A DNA stretch of 36,226 nt from JBMZCV01 sp049613665 (GCA_049613665.1 JBMZCV010000030.1:1-36226); one strand, 5' to 3'; shown: positions 7,626-15,948, counted from the stretch's first letter. Notes: a model not told the origin generated them from the letters alone. Numbers and translations are program-made.

Positions 7626-9644
7626 ATGAAAAACAAAACCAACTATCAAAAGTACATCGCTGTATTGTGCTTATTGGCTTTTGTTGCCACCTTTACGGCT
7701 TGTGTAAAAACGGACTTCGACGAGCCGCCAGTAGGTGGCGAAGACCCAGATATTACGGCTAATGCAACTATCGCTGACCTTCGTGCTTTGCACACCATAG
7801 GCGGCTTAGAGGAAATTACGGAAGATTGGATTGTAGATGCTATCGTAGTGGCAGATGACCAATCTGGCAACTTCTACCAAACCTTAGTTATTCAGGACGA
7901 AACAGGTGGTATCGACCTAAAAATTGATGCGTCTGACTTGTATAATGATTATCCTGCTGGTCGCAAAATTTATATCAATTGTAAAGGCTTAATGTTGGGC
8001 GACTACAATGGTTTGACGCAACTTGGCGGCGGCACTTCCTTATTTAATGGACAAGAAGAATTAGATGGTATTCAGCAAGCATTAATCAGTTCTTATATCA
8101 CAAAAGGCCCTTCTCAACAAGAAGTTACGCCTACTGTTGTGAGTATCAACGACCTTGCTGCTTTTCCAACCAATCCATACCTTAGCCAGTTGGTGAAGCT
8201 AGAAAATGTAGAATTTTCTAGCTCAGATGCTGGTCTTCCTTATGCAACTTATGACGCAGCCACAGATTATAGAGCATCGGAAAACCGTACTGTTCAAGAC
8301 TGTAATGGCAATAACTTAGTCTTGCGTTCTAGTGGTTATTCTACTTTTGTGAGCGAACTTACGCCAACAGGAAACGGTTCTTTGACTGTTATTTTCAGCA
8401 TCTTTGGCGATACGCCTCAAATTTATATCCGTGACCTTGACGATGTAAACATGACTGAAAACCGTTGTGATGGCAGCGGTGGCGGTGGTGGTGGAACAGG
8501 CGGCGAACAGCCTGGCGAATTAACTGCTATTGCTGATGTGCGTGCTGCTTTTGCAAGTGGTAATACTAGCGGCCCTTCTGGCAAAAAAATCAGAGGTGTT
8601 GTGATTTCTGACCGCAGCAACAGCAACATTGATGAAAGAAACTTGGTCGTACAAAATGGTGCAGGTATTTTAGTTCGTTTTTCTAACCCACATACTTTTT
8701 CGCTAGGCGATGAGATAGAAGTCAATGTTTCGGGCATGGAATTGTCGGAATACAATGGCTTGTTGCAAATCAACAATTTAGGTTTAAACAATGCTACAAA
8801 AGTAGCTAATGGCACTTTGCCAACACCTCAAGTTTTGACTGTTTCAGACCTAACAGCAAATTTTGAAGCTCACGAATCAACCTTGATTCGCATAGAAAAT
8901 GCCACAATAAGCGGAGGCAGTACATATAGCGATTTTCTCGACATTGCAGACGGCACAGGAACGATTGATTTATATACTGACTTCGATGCTACTTTTGTAA
9001 ACGAAAGCGTACCTTCAGGTGCAGTAACTCTTACGGCTATTGCTTCACAAGGTGGCAGCGGTGAGTATAAACAATTGATTATCAGAAACTTAGGCGATGT
9101 TGTAGGTGGTGGTAGCACAGGTGGAAACTTCGACATTGTGATGAGTGAAGATTTTTCTAGTGCAACAGAGTTTGAAGATATTAACTTATCGAATTGGACA
9201 AATTGGAACGAAGCTGGCCAACTAAAATGGGAAGCTCGTATATATAGCGACAATCCTTTTGCGAGTATGTCAGCTTTTGGTTCGGAAGATTCTGAAAACG
9301 TTGCATGGCTTGTTACTTCGTCATTTGCATTAAGCAGCACCTCTACTTTGACATTCGAATCTTCTACGGGTTTTTATGTGCATGATGCAGTTGAAGTATT
9401 GATTTCTACTGATTATGATGGCTCAAATGTTGGAGCAGCTACTTGGCAAACCGTAAATTGTAACTTGGCAAGCACACCTCCTGCTGGCGAAAATTACAGC
9501 GATTGGGAGTCTTCTGGCGATGTCGATTTATCAAGCTTTGGCACTTCTGGAAATGCTCATATTGCGTTCAAATATTCGGGTAATCCTAATAATGAAACGA
9601 CTTCTTTCCGCCTTGATAATATCATTGTGAAAGAAGAAAACTAA
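7626..9644 (+). CDS. DUF5689 / choice-of-anchor J lipoprotein
   Basis: 672 residues from MKNKTNYQ. A lipoprotein signal peptide with a lipobox (VATFTAC) predicts lipid attachment, probably on the outer membrane. Two DUF5689-type OB-like domains follow: one begins TIADLRALHTIGGLEEITEDWIVDA, the second TAIADVRAAFASGNTSGPSGKKIRG. Both carry the NLVVQNGAGI / LVIQDETGGIDL strand and the GLMLGDYNGLTQL / GMELSEYNGLLQI motif. A Gly-rich linker separates them. The C-terminal ~150 residues form a jelly-roll choice-of-anchor J domain (MSEDFSSATEF ... WLVTSSFAL ... FRLDNIIV). Such proteins often accompany SusCD loci or secreted nucleases; none is here. An upstream ATG (7587) would hide the signal peptide. 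Confidence 0.85.
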   Translation: MKNKTNYQKYIAVLCLLAFVATFTACVKTDFDEPPVGGEDPDITANATIADLRALHTIGGLEEITEDWIVDAIVVADDQSGNFYQTLVIQDETGGIDLKIDASDLYNDYPAGRKIYINCKGLMLGDYNGLTQLGGGTSLFNGQEELDGIQQALISSYITKGPSQQEVTPTVVSINDLAAFPTNPYLSQLVKLENVEFSSSDAGLPYATYDAATDYRASENRTVQDCNGNNLVLRSSGYSTFVSELTPTGNGSLTVIFSIFGDTPQIYIRDLDDVNMTENRCDGSGGGGGGTGGEQPGELTAIADVRAAFASGNTSGPSGKKIRGVVISDRSNSNIDERNLVVQNGAGILVRFSNPHTFSLGDEIEVNVSGMELSEYNGLLQINNLGLNNATKVANGTLPTPQVLTVSDLTANFEAHESTLIRIENATISGGSTYSDFLDIADGTGTIDLYTDFDATFVNESVPSGAVTLTAIASQGGSGEYKQLIIRNLGDVVGGGSTGGNFDIVMSEDFSSATEFEDINLSNWTNWNEAGQLKWEARIYSDNPFASMSAFGSEDSENVAWLVTSSFALSSTSTLTFESSTGFYVHDAVEVLISTDYDGSNVGAATWQTVNCNLASTPPAGENYSDWESSGDVDLSSFGTSGNAHIAFKYSGNPNNETTSFRLDNIIVKEEN

Positions 9645-9667
9645 TCTTTACAAAAAAATATTTTATA

Positions 9668-9704
9668 AAAAATGTCGACAATTCTTTTGTCGGCATTTTT
9701 TTTT
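9668..9704 (+). terminator. intrinsic terminator
   Basis: Stem AAAAATGTCGACAA / TTGTCGGCATTTTT (14 bp, one G-T pair), 5-nt loop and T tail, 23 nt after the DUF5689 stop. Confidence 0.88.
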
Positions 9705-9728
9705 CGTTTTTTATGAAAAATTGCAAAC

Positions 9729-10364
9729 ATGAAAAAAATTAAACTTCCTTTAGAAATTTTCGGTTTTCTAATAGCTTGGGCAGCCGTTATTTCGCAAACA
9801 ATTTTGGCTTGTATAGGAAATGAAGAAAGCATTTTATTTGTTTTAATACGATTGTTAAGCTTTTTTACCATTATCGGAAATACAAGTGTGGCTTTGTATT
9901 TTACGCAAGCCATTTTTAATTTTAAACTTTCTTTTTTTCAATTTTTCTCCCAAAAAAATGCCTCTACATTCATTCTTAGCTATATCATTATCGTCTGTTT
10001 GGGCTACCATTTATTGCTGCAAGACGTTTGGAATCCGCAAGGTTTTCAGTATATTGTAGATAGATTTTTGCATTTGATAAACCCTTTGTATTTTTTGATT
10101 TACTGGCTCATTTTTGAAGCGAAAAAAACACACAAATGGCATATCGTTCCGCAATCGCTTATTTTGCCACTCATTTATCTAGCTTATGTTTTGTTTTATG
10201 GCGAAATAGTCAAGAAATACCCTTATCCCTTTTTCGACATTAACGAATTAGGTTATATCAAAGTCATTTTTACAGCCTTGATTTTGGGCATAGGTATTTG
10301 CATAACAACATTATTTTTCGTTGGCATTTCAAAAATAATGCTTCACTTTTCAGAAAAAAGATAA
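9729..10364 (+). CDS. Pr6Pr family integral membrane protein
   Basis: 211 residues with about six predicted membrane helices (~8-30, 36-58, 80-97, 115-128, 142-160, 177-202). The loop VKKYPYPFFDINELGYIKV between the last two helices matches the conserved P-Y-P-F-x-D ... GY signature of the Pr6Pr / FAR-17a/AIG1-like family. The function of bacterial members is unknown; eukaryotic AIG1/ADTRP relatives hydrolyse fatty-acid esters of hydroxy fatty acids. The CotH gene starts 59 nt downstream on the same strand. Confidence 0.75.
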   Translation: MKKIKLPLEIFGFLIAWAAVISQTILACIGNEESILFVLIRLLSFFTIIGNTSVALYFTQAIFNFKLSFFQFFSQKNASTFILSYIIIVCLGYHLLLQDVWNPQGFQYIVDRFLHLINPLYFLIYWLIFEAKKTHKWHIVPQSLILPLIYLAYVLFYGEIVKKYPYPFFDINELGYIKVIFTALILGIGICITTLFFVGISKIMLHFSEKR

Positions 10365-10423
10365 CCAAATATATTTTATTTTGTTCAAATGTATTAGACA
10401 CTTTCTTTCAATCAAAAAACAGT

Positions 10424-12055
10424 ATGATGATGCAAAAAAATAAATATCTTTTTCTTCCAATATCTTTTTTTTTATTTCTTTTTTCCACAAAAACGATGGC
10501 TCAAATACAACTCACTGACAGCAATTTGCCACTCATAGTCATCGAAACATCAGAAGAAATCAATGAATTTGAGCGTATTGTGGCAGAAATGGGCATTATA
10601 AACAATCCTGCTGGCGAAAGAAACTACATAACAGATGAATATAACGAATATGATGGCCGTATCGAAATTAAATATCGTGGTTCATCATCTTTGAGTTTCG
10701 ACAAAAAAAATTATAGCGTAGAAACGCAAATTGAAACAGGCGAAAATAATAATGTATCTATTTTTGGCTTTCCAAAAGAAAACGATTGGGTGCTACATGG
10801 CCCTTTTTCCGACAAAACTTTGATGCGAAATGTGTTAGCTTACGAACTCGGCCGCCGACAAGGAAAATACAATCCTCGCACACAATTTTGCGAACTCGTA
10901 ATTGATGGCGACTATCAAGGTGTGTATGTTTTTTTAGAAAAAATAAAAAAAGACGATGGACGTTTAGATATTTCTGCACTTGACGAAAATGATGTGAGCG
11001 ACAACGATATTACAGGCGGTTATATCATAAAAATAGACCGTTGGGACGAACCGAATGAGGCTTGGCCATCTGATTATGAAAATGTAAATGGCGATTATTC
11101 TATCAATTTTGTGCATGTTTATCCCAAACACGATGAAATTACGGTGGCACAGCGAGATTATATCCGAAATTACATCAATGATTTTGAAGATTCAATGGTT
11201 GGCAATAGCTTTTTGAACGAAAACAATGGCTATAAAACCTATATCAATTTGTCATCTTTTGCCGATTTTTTCCTCGTCAATGAGCTGTCTATGAATGTCG
11301 ATGCCTATCGTTTGAGTACCTATATGCACAAAAATCGAAATGGAAAGCTGCGAATGGGGCCGCTTTGGGATTTCAATTTTTCGTTTGGCAATGCCGATTA
11401 TTGCGATGGTGCTTATACTACTGCATGGATTTATAGCACGCCAAATTGCGATGGCTCGCCTTTTTGGTGGCGAAAAATGAATGAAGACCCTGCTTTTCAA
11501 AATATGACTCGCTGTCGTTGGGAAGAATTGCGAAGCACACATTGGCATACCGATAGTTTGATGCAGTTTATTGATGAGCAAGCGGCTTTGTTAGCGGAAG
11601 CTCAAACACGAAATTTTGAGACTTTCGAGATTTTAAATACTTATGTTTGGCCAAACTTTTTTATAGGTGCAAATTATGAGTCGGAAGTGCTTTATCTGAA
11701 AACTTGGCTCACCAATCGCCTCAATTTTATGGACGAAAACCTTTTAGGTACAGCCATTGATTGCCCAGAAGAAACCGTACCTTTCGTGACGAGTGCCGAA
11801 ACCGCTATTTCGCAAAATCACGAAAATTATGCTTTTTCGTTTGAAATATATCCCAATCCAACGCAAAACAATTTGTATCTCAACAGCGATTGCAAAGATT
11901 GTACGGTAGTTTTTTATGATTTTTTGGGCAAAAAAGTAAAACAAACAGCTTTTGCACCTTATTTAGATATTTCTTTTCTGGAAAAAGGCATTTATGCTAT
12001 TGAACTAAAATCTGAAACGAAAGGGAGGGTTTATGAGCGTTTGGTGAAATTTTAA
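10424..12055 (+). CDS. secreted CotH-kinase-family protein with T9SS sorting domain
   Basis: 543 residues from MMMQKNKYLF, followed by a signal peptide ending near TMAQ. The CotH domain (~60-360) shows EIKYRGSSSLSFDKKNYSVE, WVLHGPFSDKTLMRNVLAYELGR, ELVIDGDYQGVYVFLEKIKKD, GGYIIKIDRWDE, SFADFFLVNELSMNVDAYRLSTYM and the metal-site stretch GPLWDFNFSFGN. CotH proteins are atypical protein kinases, known from Bacillus spore coats; secreted Bacteroidota members have no known substrate. A CxxC pair (DCKDC) lies within the C-terminal T9SS sorting domain (YPNPTQNNLYL ... FLEKGIYAIEL ... VYERLVKF). The reading frame is open 126 nt further upstream, but that would bury the signal peptide. Confidence 0.87.
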   Translation: MMMQKNKYLFLPISFFLFLFSTKTMAQIQLTDSNLPLIVIETSEEINEFERIVAEMGIINNPAGERNYITDEYNEYDGRIEIKYRGSSSLSFDKKNYSVETQIETGENNNVSIFGFPKENDWVLHGPFSDKTLMRNVLAYELGRRQGKYNPRTQFCELVIDGDYQGVYVFLEKIKKDDGRLDISALDENDVSDNDITGGYIIKIDRWDEPNEAWPSDYENVNGDYSINFVHVYPKHDEITVAQRDYIRNYINDFEDSMVGNSFLNENNGYKTYINLSSFADFFLVNELSMNVDAYRLSTYMHKNRNGKLRMGPLWDFNFSFGNADYCDGAYTTAWIYSTPNCDGSPFWWRKMNEDPAFQNMTRCRWEELRSTHWHTDSLMQFIDEQAALLAEAQTRNFETFEILNTYVWPNFFIGANYESEVLYLKTWLTNRLNFMDENLLGTAIDCPEETVPFVTSAETAISQNHENYAFSFEIYPNPTQNNLYLNSDCKDCTVVFYDFLGKKVKQTAFAPYLDISFLEKGIYAIELKSETKGRVYERLVKF

Positions 12056-12075
12056 TTTTTTAGAAAAAAGCATTC

Positions 12076-12122
12076 ATTTTTGAGACATACTATTTTTTGA
12101 AAAAATAGTATGTCTCAAAAAT
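12076..12122. terminator. 23-bp near-perfect palindrome between convergent genes (copy C of the ACATACTATTTTT family)
   Basis: The left arm 12076-12098 and the right arm 12100-12122 are exact reverse complements around one G. The inner part of the arm (ACATACTATTTTT) is the same as the inner ends of the elements at 3.5 and 24.1 kb; the outer part (ATTTTTGAG) is not. It lies 20 nt after the CotH stop and 16 nt before the end of the SDR gene, so it could terminate both. Confidence 0.75.
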
Positions 12123-12138
12123 CTGCTAAAAAAATAAT

Positions 12139-12930
12139 TTACAAAGACCGAGTACGGCCACCATCAACAGGCACATTTACCCCATTGACATAACTAGCGG
12201 CAGGCGAAGCCAAAAACGCCACGACATTAGCGACTTCTTTAGGCTCGGCAAAACGTGCCATTGGAACGCTATTTTTCATGCCTTGCTCTACGGCTTTCGG
12301 CTCTACATCACGTCTTTTCGCAATGCTACCTATCAAAGAAAACAAACGGTCGGTAGCCGTAAAACCGGGCAATACATTATTTACCGTAATGCCAAATTTG
12401 CCTACTTCATTAGACCATGTTTTCGCCCAGCCAGCCATCGCCCAACGTGTTGTATTCGATACACCCAAATTGTCTATCGGAGCTTTCACCGAAGTAGAAA
12501 TAATATTGATGATGCGGCCATAGTTTGCCTTTTTCATATTTTCCAACACCGTTTGCGACAGCAGATGACTACAAACAAGATGATTGTTATATGCTTGCAA
12601 AAATTCGCTTACTTTCGCTTCTGTAATCAAGCCACTAGCAGGGCCGCCTGTGTTATTTATCAAAATATGAAAAATTTTATTGTTGTCTTTCATATAGTTG
12701 GCTACGGTTTCTTGCACCTTTTCGGCATTAGAATAATCTAGTACCAAAAAGTCGTGTTTTTGTCCTTTGCTTGTGTCCAATGTCGCTAAAACTGTGGCCA
12801 ATTTATCGGCACTACGAGCTACCAAAGTGACATTTGCACCCAAAGCCGCCATTTCTATCGCTACGGCACAGCCAATTCCTTTGCTACTTCCACCAACTAA
12901 GGCGTTTTTATTGCTTAAATCTAAATTCAT
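12139..12930 (-). CDS. atypical short-chain dehydrogenase/reductase
   Basis: 263 residues with a Rossmann fold: VGGSSKGIG (12-20) for the cofactor phosphates, VARS (37-40) with an Arg favouring NADP, LDYS (64-67), and NNTGG (92-96) in place of NNAG. The catalytic Ser is in IISTS (143-147). The usual YxxxK pair is replaced: S158-N-T-T-R162 stands where Tyr and Lys should be (GVSNTTRWAMAGWAKTW). A subgroup of FabG-like SDRs has this SN..R pattern, so it is probably a genuine subfamily, not decay. The C-terminal VNNVLPGFTATDR and YVNGVNVPVDGG motifs are normal. Substrate unknown. Confidence 0.85.
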   Translation of the reverse strand: MNLDLSNKNALVGGSSKGIGCAVAIEMAALGANVTLVARSADKLATVLATLDTSKGQKHDFLVLDYSNAEKVQETVANYMKDNNKIFHILINNTGGPASGLITEAKVSEFLQAYNNHLVCSHLLSQTVLENMKKANYGRIINIISTSVKAPIDNLGVSNTTRWAMAGWAKTWSNEVGKFGITVNNVLPGFTATDRLFSLIGSIAKRRDVEPKAVEQGMKNSVPMARFAEPKEVANVVAFLASPAASYVNGVNVPVDGGRTRSL

Positions 12931-12971
12931 TATTGATATTTTTGAAATTTGCGATGTGATATATTTGAGCC

Positions 12972-13067
12972 AAAAACAGAAAAGTATTTTTTAGCATGAA
13001 ACACGCTTTAACACAGTTTCGCTTTTGGCAAAAAAATGTAAATTTACGCAAAAAAAAATTATCTATG
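12972..13067 (+). repeat. diverged direct repeat X (partner of 14830-14922)
   Basis: This stretch repeats the leader of the CPBP gene. Shared blocks include TTTTTAGCATGAAACAC, CTTTTGGCAAAAAAA (TTTTTGGC in the other copy), TTTACGCAAAAAAAAATTA and TCT(T)ATG. Similarity stops at the ATG; the codons after it differ. It lies upstream of, and points away from, the SDR gene. Confidence 0.75.
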
Positions 13068-13331
13068 CAAAAGTAGATGGCTTGGCGAAATGAAAGTGCA
13101 GTTTTTAACAGCAAGTAGCCTTTTTATCGAATTATTGTTTGACGGCTTGGTGTTATGTTTCTTTTAATTTTGTCTAATGGTCGATATAGCTAGTTTTTAT
13201 TTTTCAATTTCATTTCCACTAAAGTCAAATTGGCATCTTCAATTTCCCCAATTTGTTGCAAAAAAAAATTCATTTTAAACTAACAATCTATACTCTAAAT
13301 ATTTCATAATAATTTCTCATACAAAAATAAT
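13068..13331. other. intergenic; possible end of a truncated repeat element
   Basis: No gene seen. At 13127-13157 the sequence runs ATCGAATTATTG then CGGCTTGGTGTTATG, weakly like the end of the folded repeat at 13809-13938 (CATTGAATTTACT then AATTGTTATG). It may be a remnant of a second copy; the support is poor. Confidence 0.3.
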
Positions 13332-13787
13332 TCAATCTGGTAGATTATCACATTGACAATCTACATCTGTTAAAACTTCTATATTTGATTGATTTTCGCA
13401 ATCACAAAAAGTGTTTAATCTAGTTGATATTTTACAATTCTTAGTTCTATCACAGATAAGTTCAAACAATTCATTGCAATCTTCCTTTAGATTTCCCAAT
13501 ACTCCATCGTTCGAAAACTTAAATGTATTAACACATTCTCTTTCTTGGCAAATAAGCCAATTTTTAGGTTTCTGATTGTTTCTAGGAAAATATTTACTAG
13601 GAAGCTTAAAATCATCTAAAGGAATAACATAGTTTAAATTTACATTTGGCTTTGTACCTGAAAGGTTACAAACTGGCATGCAATATTGATGATGATTATC
13701 TTCAGAATAATCTTCTAAGATAATTGTTGGATGATATTTATTTCCAATCATTCCCCAAATAAAATCTCCTGCCTTATATTTAGTCAT
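13332..13787 (-). CDS. hypothetical protein, beta-rich with Cys-rich tail
   Basis: 151 residues from MTKYKAGDFIW; an earlier ATG (13844) would run into the folded repeat, so I prefer 13787. I do not recognise the family. The N-terminal half (KAGDFIWGMIGNKYHPTIILEDY, MPVCNLSGTKPN, YVIPLDDFKLP) has the rhythm of a small SH3-like barrel, loosely like PemK/MazF proteins, but no catalytic residue can be assigned. The C-terminal ~60 residues hold seven cysteines (ELICDRTKNCK ... FCDCENQ ... DVDCQCD), possibly metal-binding. No signal peptide. It lies in the accessory patch bracketed by repeats X and Y. Confidence 0.6.
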   Translation of the reverse strand: MTKYKAGDFIWGMIGNKYHPTIILEDYSEDNHHQYCMPVCNLSGTKPNVNLNYVIPLDDFKLPSKYFPRNNQKPKNWLICQERECVNTFKFSNDGVLGNLKEDCNELFELICDRTKNCKISTRLNTFCDCENQSNIEVLTDVDCQCDNLPD

Positions 13788-13808
13788 TGTAATTAATATT
13801 TTTTTGGC

Positions 13809-13938
13809 TATAACGGTTAGTATATGAAAAGTAGGCGATTTCAAAGCACGAAACTTTCGGTTAAGAATAAAGTTCGATAAGAGCCAAAACCATTGAATTT
13901 ACTACTTTTTCGTTTATTTTTTCACATAAATTGTTATG
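13809..13938. repeat. large imperfect-hairpin element (attC-like appearance)
   Basis: About 130 bp that folds on itself. The left arm TATAACGGTTAGTATATG (13809-13826) pairs with the reverse complement of the right end, CATAACAATTTATGTG, and pairing continues inward through GAAAAGTAGGCGA / TCGTTTATTTTTTC. An inner stem uses CGAAACTTT / AAAGTTCG. Size, imperfect pairing, TAAC/GTTA ends and a place between single accessory genes recall integron attC sites or similar Bacteroidota intergenic repeats. The ends do not fully fit the RYYYAAC / GTTRRRY rule, so integron origin is inference. Confidence 0.6.
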
Positions 13939-13944
13939 TTTTTT

Positions 13945-14247
13945 TTATTCTTTATCACTGTCAAAAAAGATACTTACTACAAGTATTATTGCCCAAATAG
14001 TATCTATTATATTCCACAATTCTCTACCAAGTGGTATTTTGAAAGTAGGATTAATTAGAATTGAAGAAACAATATAAAATATTGCCCAATCTTTTTTTCT
14101 TTTTCAAATTCATTGAACGCTAAAAGTGCAAAACCTATCATACCCAAAAATCTAACAAATTAAAAATAATCATAGGACATATCTACTAAACAAAGAACAA
14201 ATAAAACGGCTAAAACAATTTTTAGTTAGTGAAATTTGATTTTTCAT
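13945..14247 (-). pseudogene. broken DUF6804-like membrane protein
   Basis: Read on the minus strand from ATG at 14247, three frame pieces join into one protein: MKNQISLTK, then after a one-base shift in an A5 run IVLAVLFVLCLVDMSYDYF, an in-frame TAA, FVRFLGMIGFALLAFNEFEKEKK, then after a second shift WAIFYIVSSILINPTFKIPL, GRELWNIIDTIWAIILVVS and IFFDSDKE with stop TAA at 13945. The LVDMSYDYF..FVRFLGMIGF and FKIPLGRELWNIID signatures are those I recall for the DUF6804 family of small three-helix proteins in accessory regions. Two shifts plus a stop indicate real decay, though the shifts lie near homopolymers where sequencing errors occur. Confidence 0.75.
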
Positions 14248-14267
14248 TTTAGTCAACTATTCTTATT

Positions 14268-14513
14268 TTATTCACGACCAAACATTGAAAAAGGTATTGC
14301 TAAAAACAAATGTGCAAGTGCGATATATGCATAAGTATCATTCTCTCCGAACATATTAAACATCCAATAGAGTTCAGATAGAAACGGACAGAGTAATGAC
14401 ACTATTCCGCCAATAATTCCACTTTCGGTAAAAGCTATTATTACTGTCCAAATGTGAGTTATAATTGCTGTTATTGAAAAGATGCCATAAAGAGAAACAA
14501 AAATTGCTTTCAT
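14268..14513 (-). CDS. small membrane protein, hypothetical
   Basis: 81 residues with three hydrophobic segments (~2-18, ~20-42, ~60-78), ending FSMFGRE. Conserved-looking features are IWTVIIAFTESGIIGGIVSLLCPFLSELYW and the FGENDTYAYIALAHL loop. I do not know a named family; similar proteins occur as single genes in Bacteroidota accessory DNA. It is 20 nt upstream of the DUF6804-like pseudogene on the same strand, so the two were probably one transcription unit. Confidence 0.65.
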   Translation of the reverse strand: MKAIFVSLYGIFSITAIITHIWTVIIAFTESGIIGGIVSLLCPFLSELYWMFNMFGENDTYAYIALAHLFLAIPFSMFGRE

Positions 14514-14829
14514 GTTTTATTTATTTAAAATTACCACTTACTTCTGTTTAAAGTCTTTTTTCAGTTGATTCCGACTGTTTAATTTTTTCTTTTTTATTGG
14601 TTATATCAGAACATTTCGCCCCAAAAAAACTCCTTGTTATTATATTAAATAATAGTCTTTCAAAAGTCCAAATTATCTAACAGACTCTCGACTTTTCACA
14701 TCAAATTATTGCTAAGGTAAATATAAATCAAAGTCGTTTTTATATCACTATGCCTTAGCAAAAATTGAATAATGTGTATTGTTTTACACGAAGAGTTGCA
14801 ATAATAACACATTACATTCAAAAAAGCAA
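14514..14829. other. intergenic with nested inverted repeats
   Basis: No gene seen. A stem-loop at 14709-14761 has TTGCTAAGG / CCTTAGCAA as outer arms and ATATAAA / TTTATAT inside. A second pair is AATGTGTATTG (about 14770) against CAATAATAACACATT (about 14803-14817). These may be remains of mobile or cassette elements in the X-Y patch. Confidence 0.45.
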
Positions 14830-14922
14830 GTATAATCTATCTTTTTAGCATGAAACACACTTTATCAGCATTTATTTTTGGCAAAAAAAATGTAATTTTA
14901 CGCAAAAAAAAATTATCTTATG
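14830..14922 (+). repeat. direct repeat Y, leader of the CPBP gene
   Basis: Functional-looking partner of repeat X (12972-13067), ending at the CPBP start codon. TAATTTTA (14893-14900) is one base off the TAnnTTTG -7 consensus and 20 nt before the ATG; X has TAAATTTA in the same place. No -33 box at proper spacing was found. Confidence 0.7.
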
Positions 14923-15858
14923 AATAATTTATTTTCAGAACATCAACTGAATGAAAAACCAGCACTAGCCCAATATTCTTATCTCTTGTTTGTCATCGGA
15001 ATGTGTTTTCTGCTAACAGTTTCTACGCATTTTGTTATTATGACACTTTGCGGTATAGATATAGAGTCTCCAAATATGGAAAACTTGAGTACTCTTGAAC
15101 TAACTGCTTATAAATTCATACAAATTTTTAGCACTATTTTGCTATTTATTTTGCCGGCCATTTTGTTTAGCTTGCTCAAAAGAGGAAACTTTAGCTACCT
15201 AAAAATGCACAATGGCATTAAATGGAGTGCTGCTTTTTTGGCCACGACAATGGTTTTTGCCGCTTTGCCAAGTGTATTTTTCAGCAAATATCTAAACGAT
15301 TTGCTCGTGCTGCCCAACAGTCTTTTGTGGCTCGAAGAAATGATGCGAAACATGGAAGATAATGCCGAAAAAATGACTGTAATGATGCTACAGATGGACA
15401 ATCCACTAGATTTGTTCCTCAATTTGTTTATGATTGCCGTTTTGCCTGCACTTGGCGAAGAACTTTTCTTTCGTGGTGCTGTCCAAACACTCATTCAAGA
15501 AACTAGCAAAAAACCACATCTCGCCATCTGGACAGCAGCAGCCGTTTTTAGCTTTTTTCACTTTCAGTTTTATGGCTTTTTGCCTCGCTTGCTCTTAGGT
15601 GCATTTTTTGGCTATCTATTCTTTTGGAGCGGAAATTTGTGGTATCCCATTATCGGACATTTCATCAACAACGGTTCGCAAGTCATCGCCTATTATTTTA
15701 GCGAAGCTGGTGCAAAAGGCGAAGATTTGGGCGAAATGCCAAGCATAGAAGGCTGGCAAATGTGGCTTTCTTTGACAATAATCATCGGCTTTAGCTTGTT
15801 GTATATTTATCAATCTAGCAAACATTTTCAGAAAATAACTAGCGAGGAGATAGCCTAA
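14920..15858 (+). CDS. CPBP family intramembrane metalloprotease
   Basis: 312 residues with about eight membrane helices. The type II CAAX / CPBP (ABI) catalytic motifs are complete: E180-E181 in LPALGEELFFRG, FFHFQFYGFLPRLLLGAFFGYLF with H214, and the late IIGHFINN (H247, N250/N251). Known relatives cleave prenylated CAAX proteins in eukaryotes or protect against bacteriocins; here the substrate is unknown. A long loop (~135-165, Met- and Glu-rich) separates helices before the active site. The gene is monocistronic and its leader is duplicated at 12972-13067. Confidence 0.88.
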   Translation: MNNLFSEHQLNEKPALAQYSYLLFVIGMCFLLTVSTHFVIMTLCGIDIESPNMENLSTLELTAYKFIQIFSTILLFILPAILFSLLKRGNFSYLKMHNGIKWSAAFLATTMVFAALPSVFFSKYLNDLLVLPNSLLWLEEMMRNMEDNAEKMTVMMLQMDNPLDLFLNLFMIAVLPALGEELFFRGAVQTLIQETSKKPHLAIWTAAAVFSFFHFQFYGFLPRLLLGAFFGYLFFWSGNLWYPIIGHFINNGSQVIAYYFSEAGAKGEDLGEMPSIEGWQMWLSLTIIIGFSLLYIYQSSKHFQKITSEEIA

Positions 15859-15860
15859 AA

Positions 15861-15948
15861 ATTACAAATGTTTCGTACTTACGACACTCTAAAAGTTGTT
15901 TTAAATAAATCTCTTCAAGCATCATAGATGCGAAACGTTTGTAGTAAT
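15861..15948. repeat. intergenic inverted repeat
   Basis: ATTACAAATGTTTCG (15861-15875) is an inverted match to CGAAACGTTTGTAGTAAT (15931-15948), with one substitution and a 3-nt insertion; the spacer is 55 nt. It starts 3 nt after the CPBP stop and may act as a structured 3' end. Confidence 0.6.

Noticed and set aside
13332..13787. MazF/PemK toxin
   Set aside because: The N-terminal GDFIWGMIGNKYHP stretch is only loosely similar and no antitoxin gene or catalytic residues can be identified.
13945..14247. Programmed frameshifting in the DUF6804-like gene
   Set aside because: Two shifts and a separate in-frame stop are more simply explained by decay or sequencing errors.
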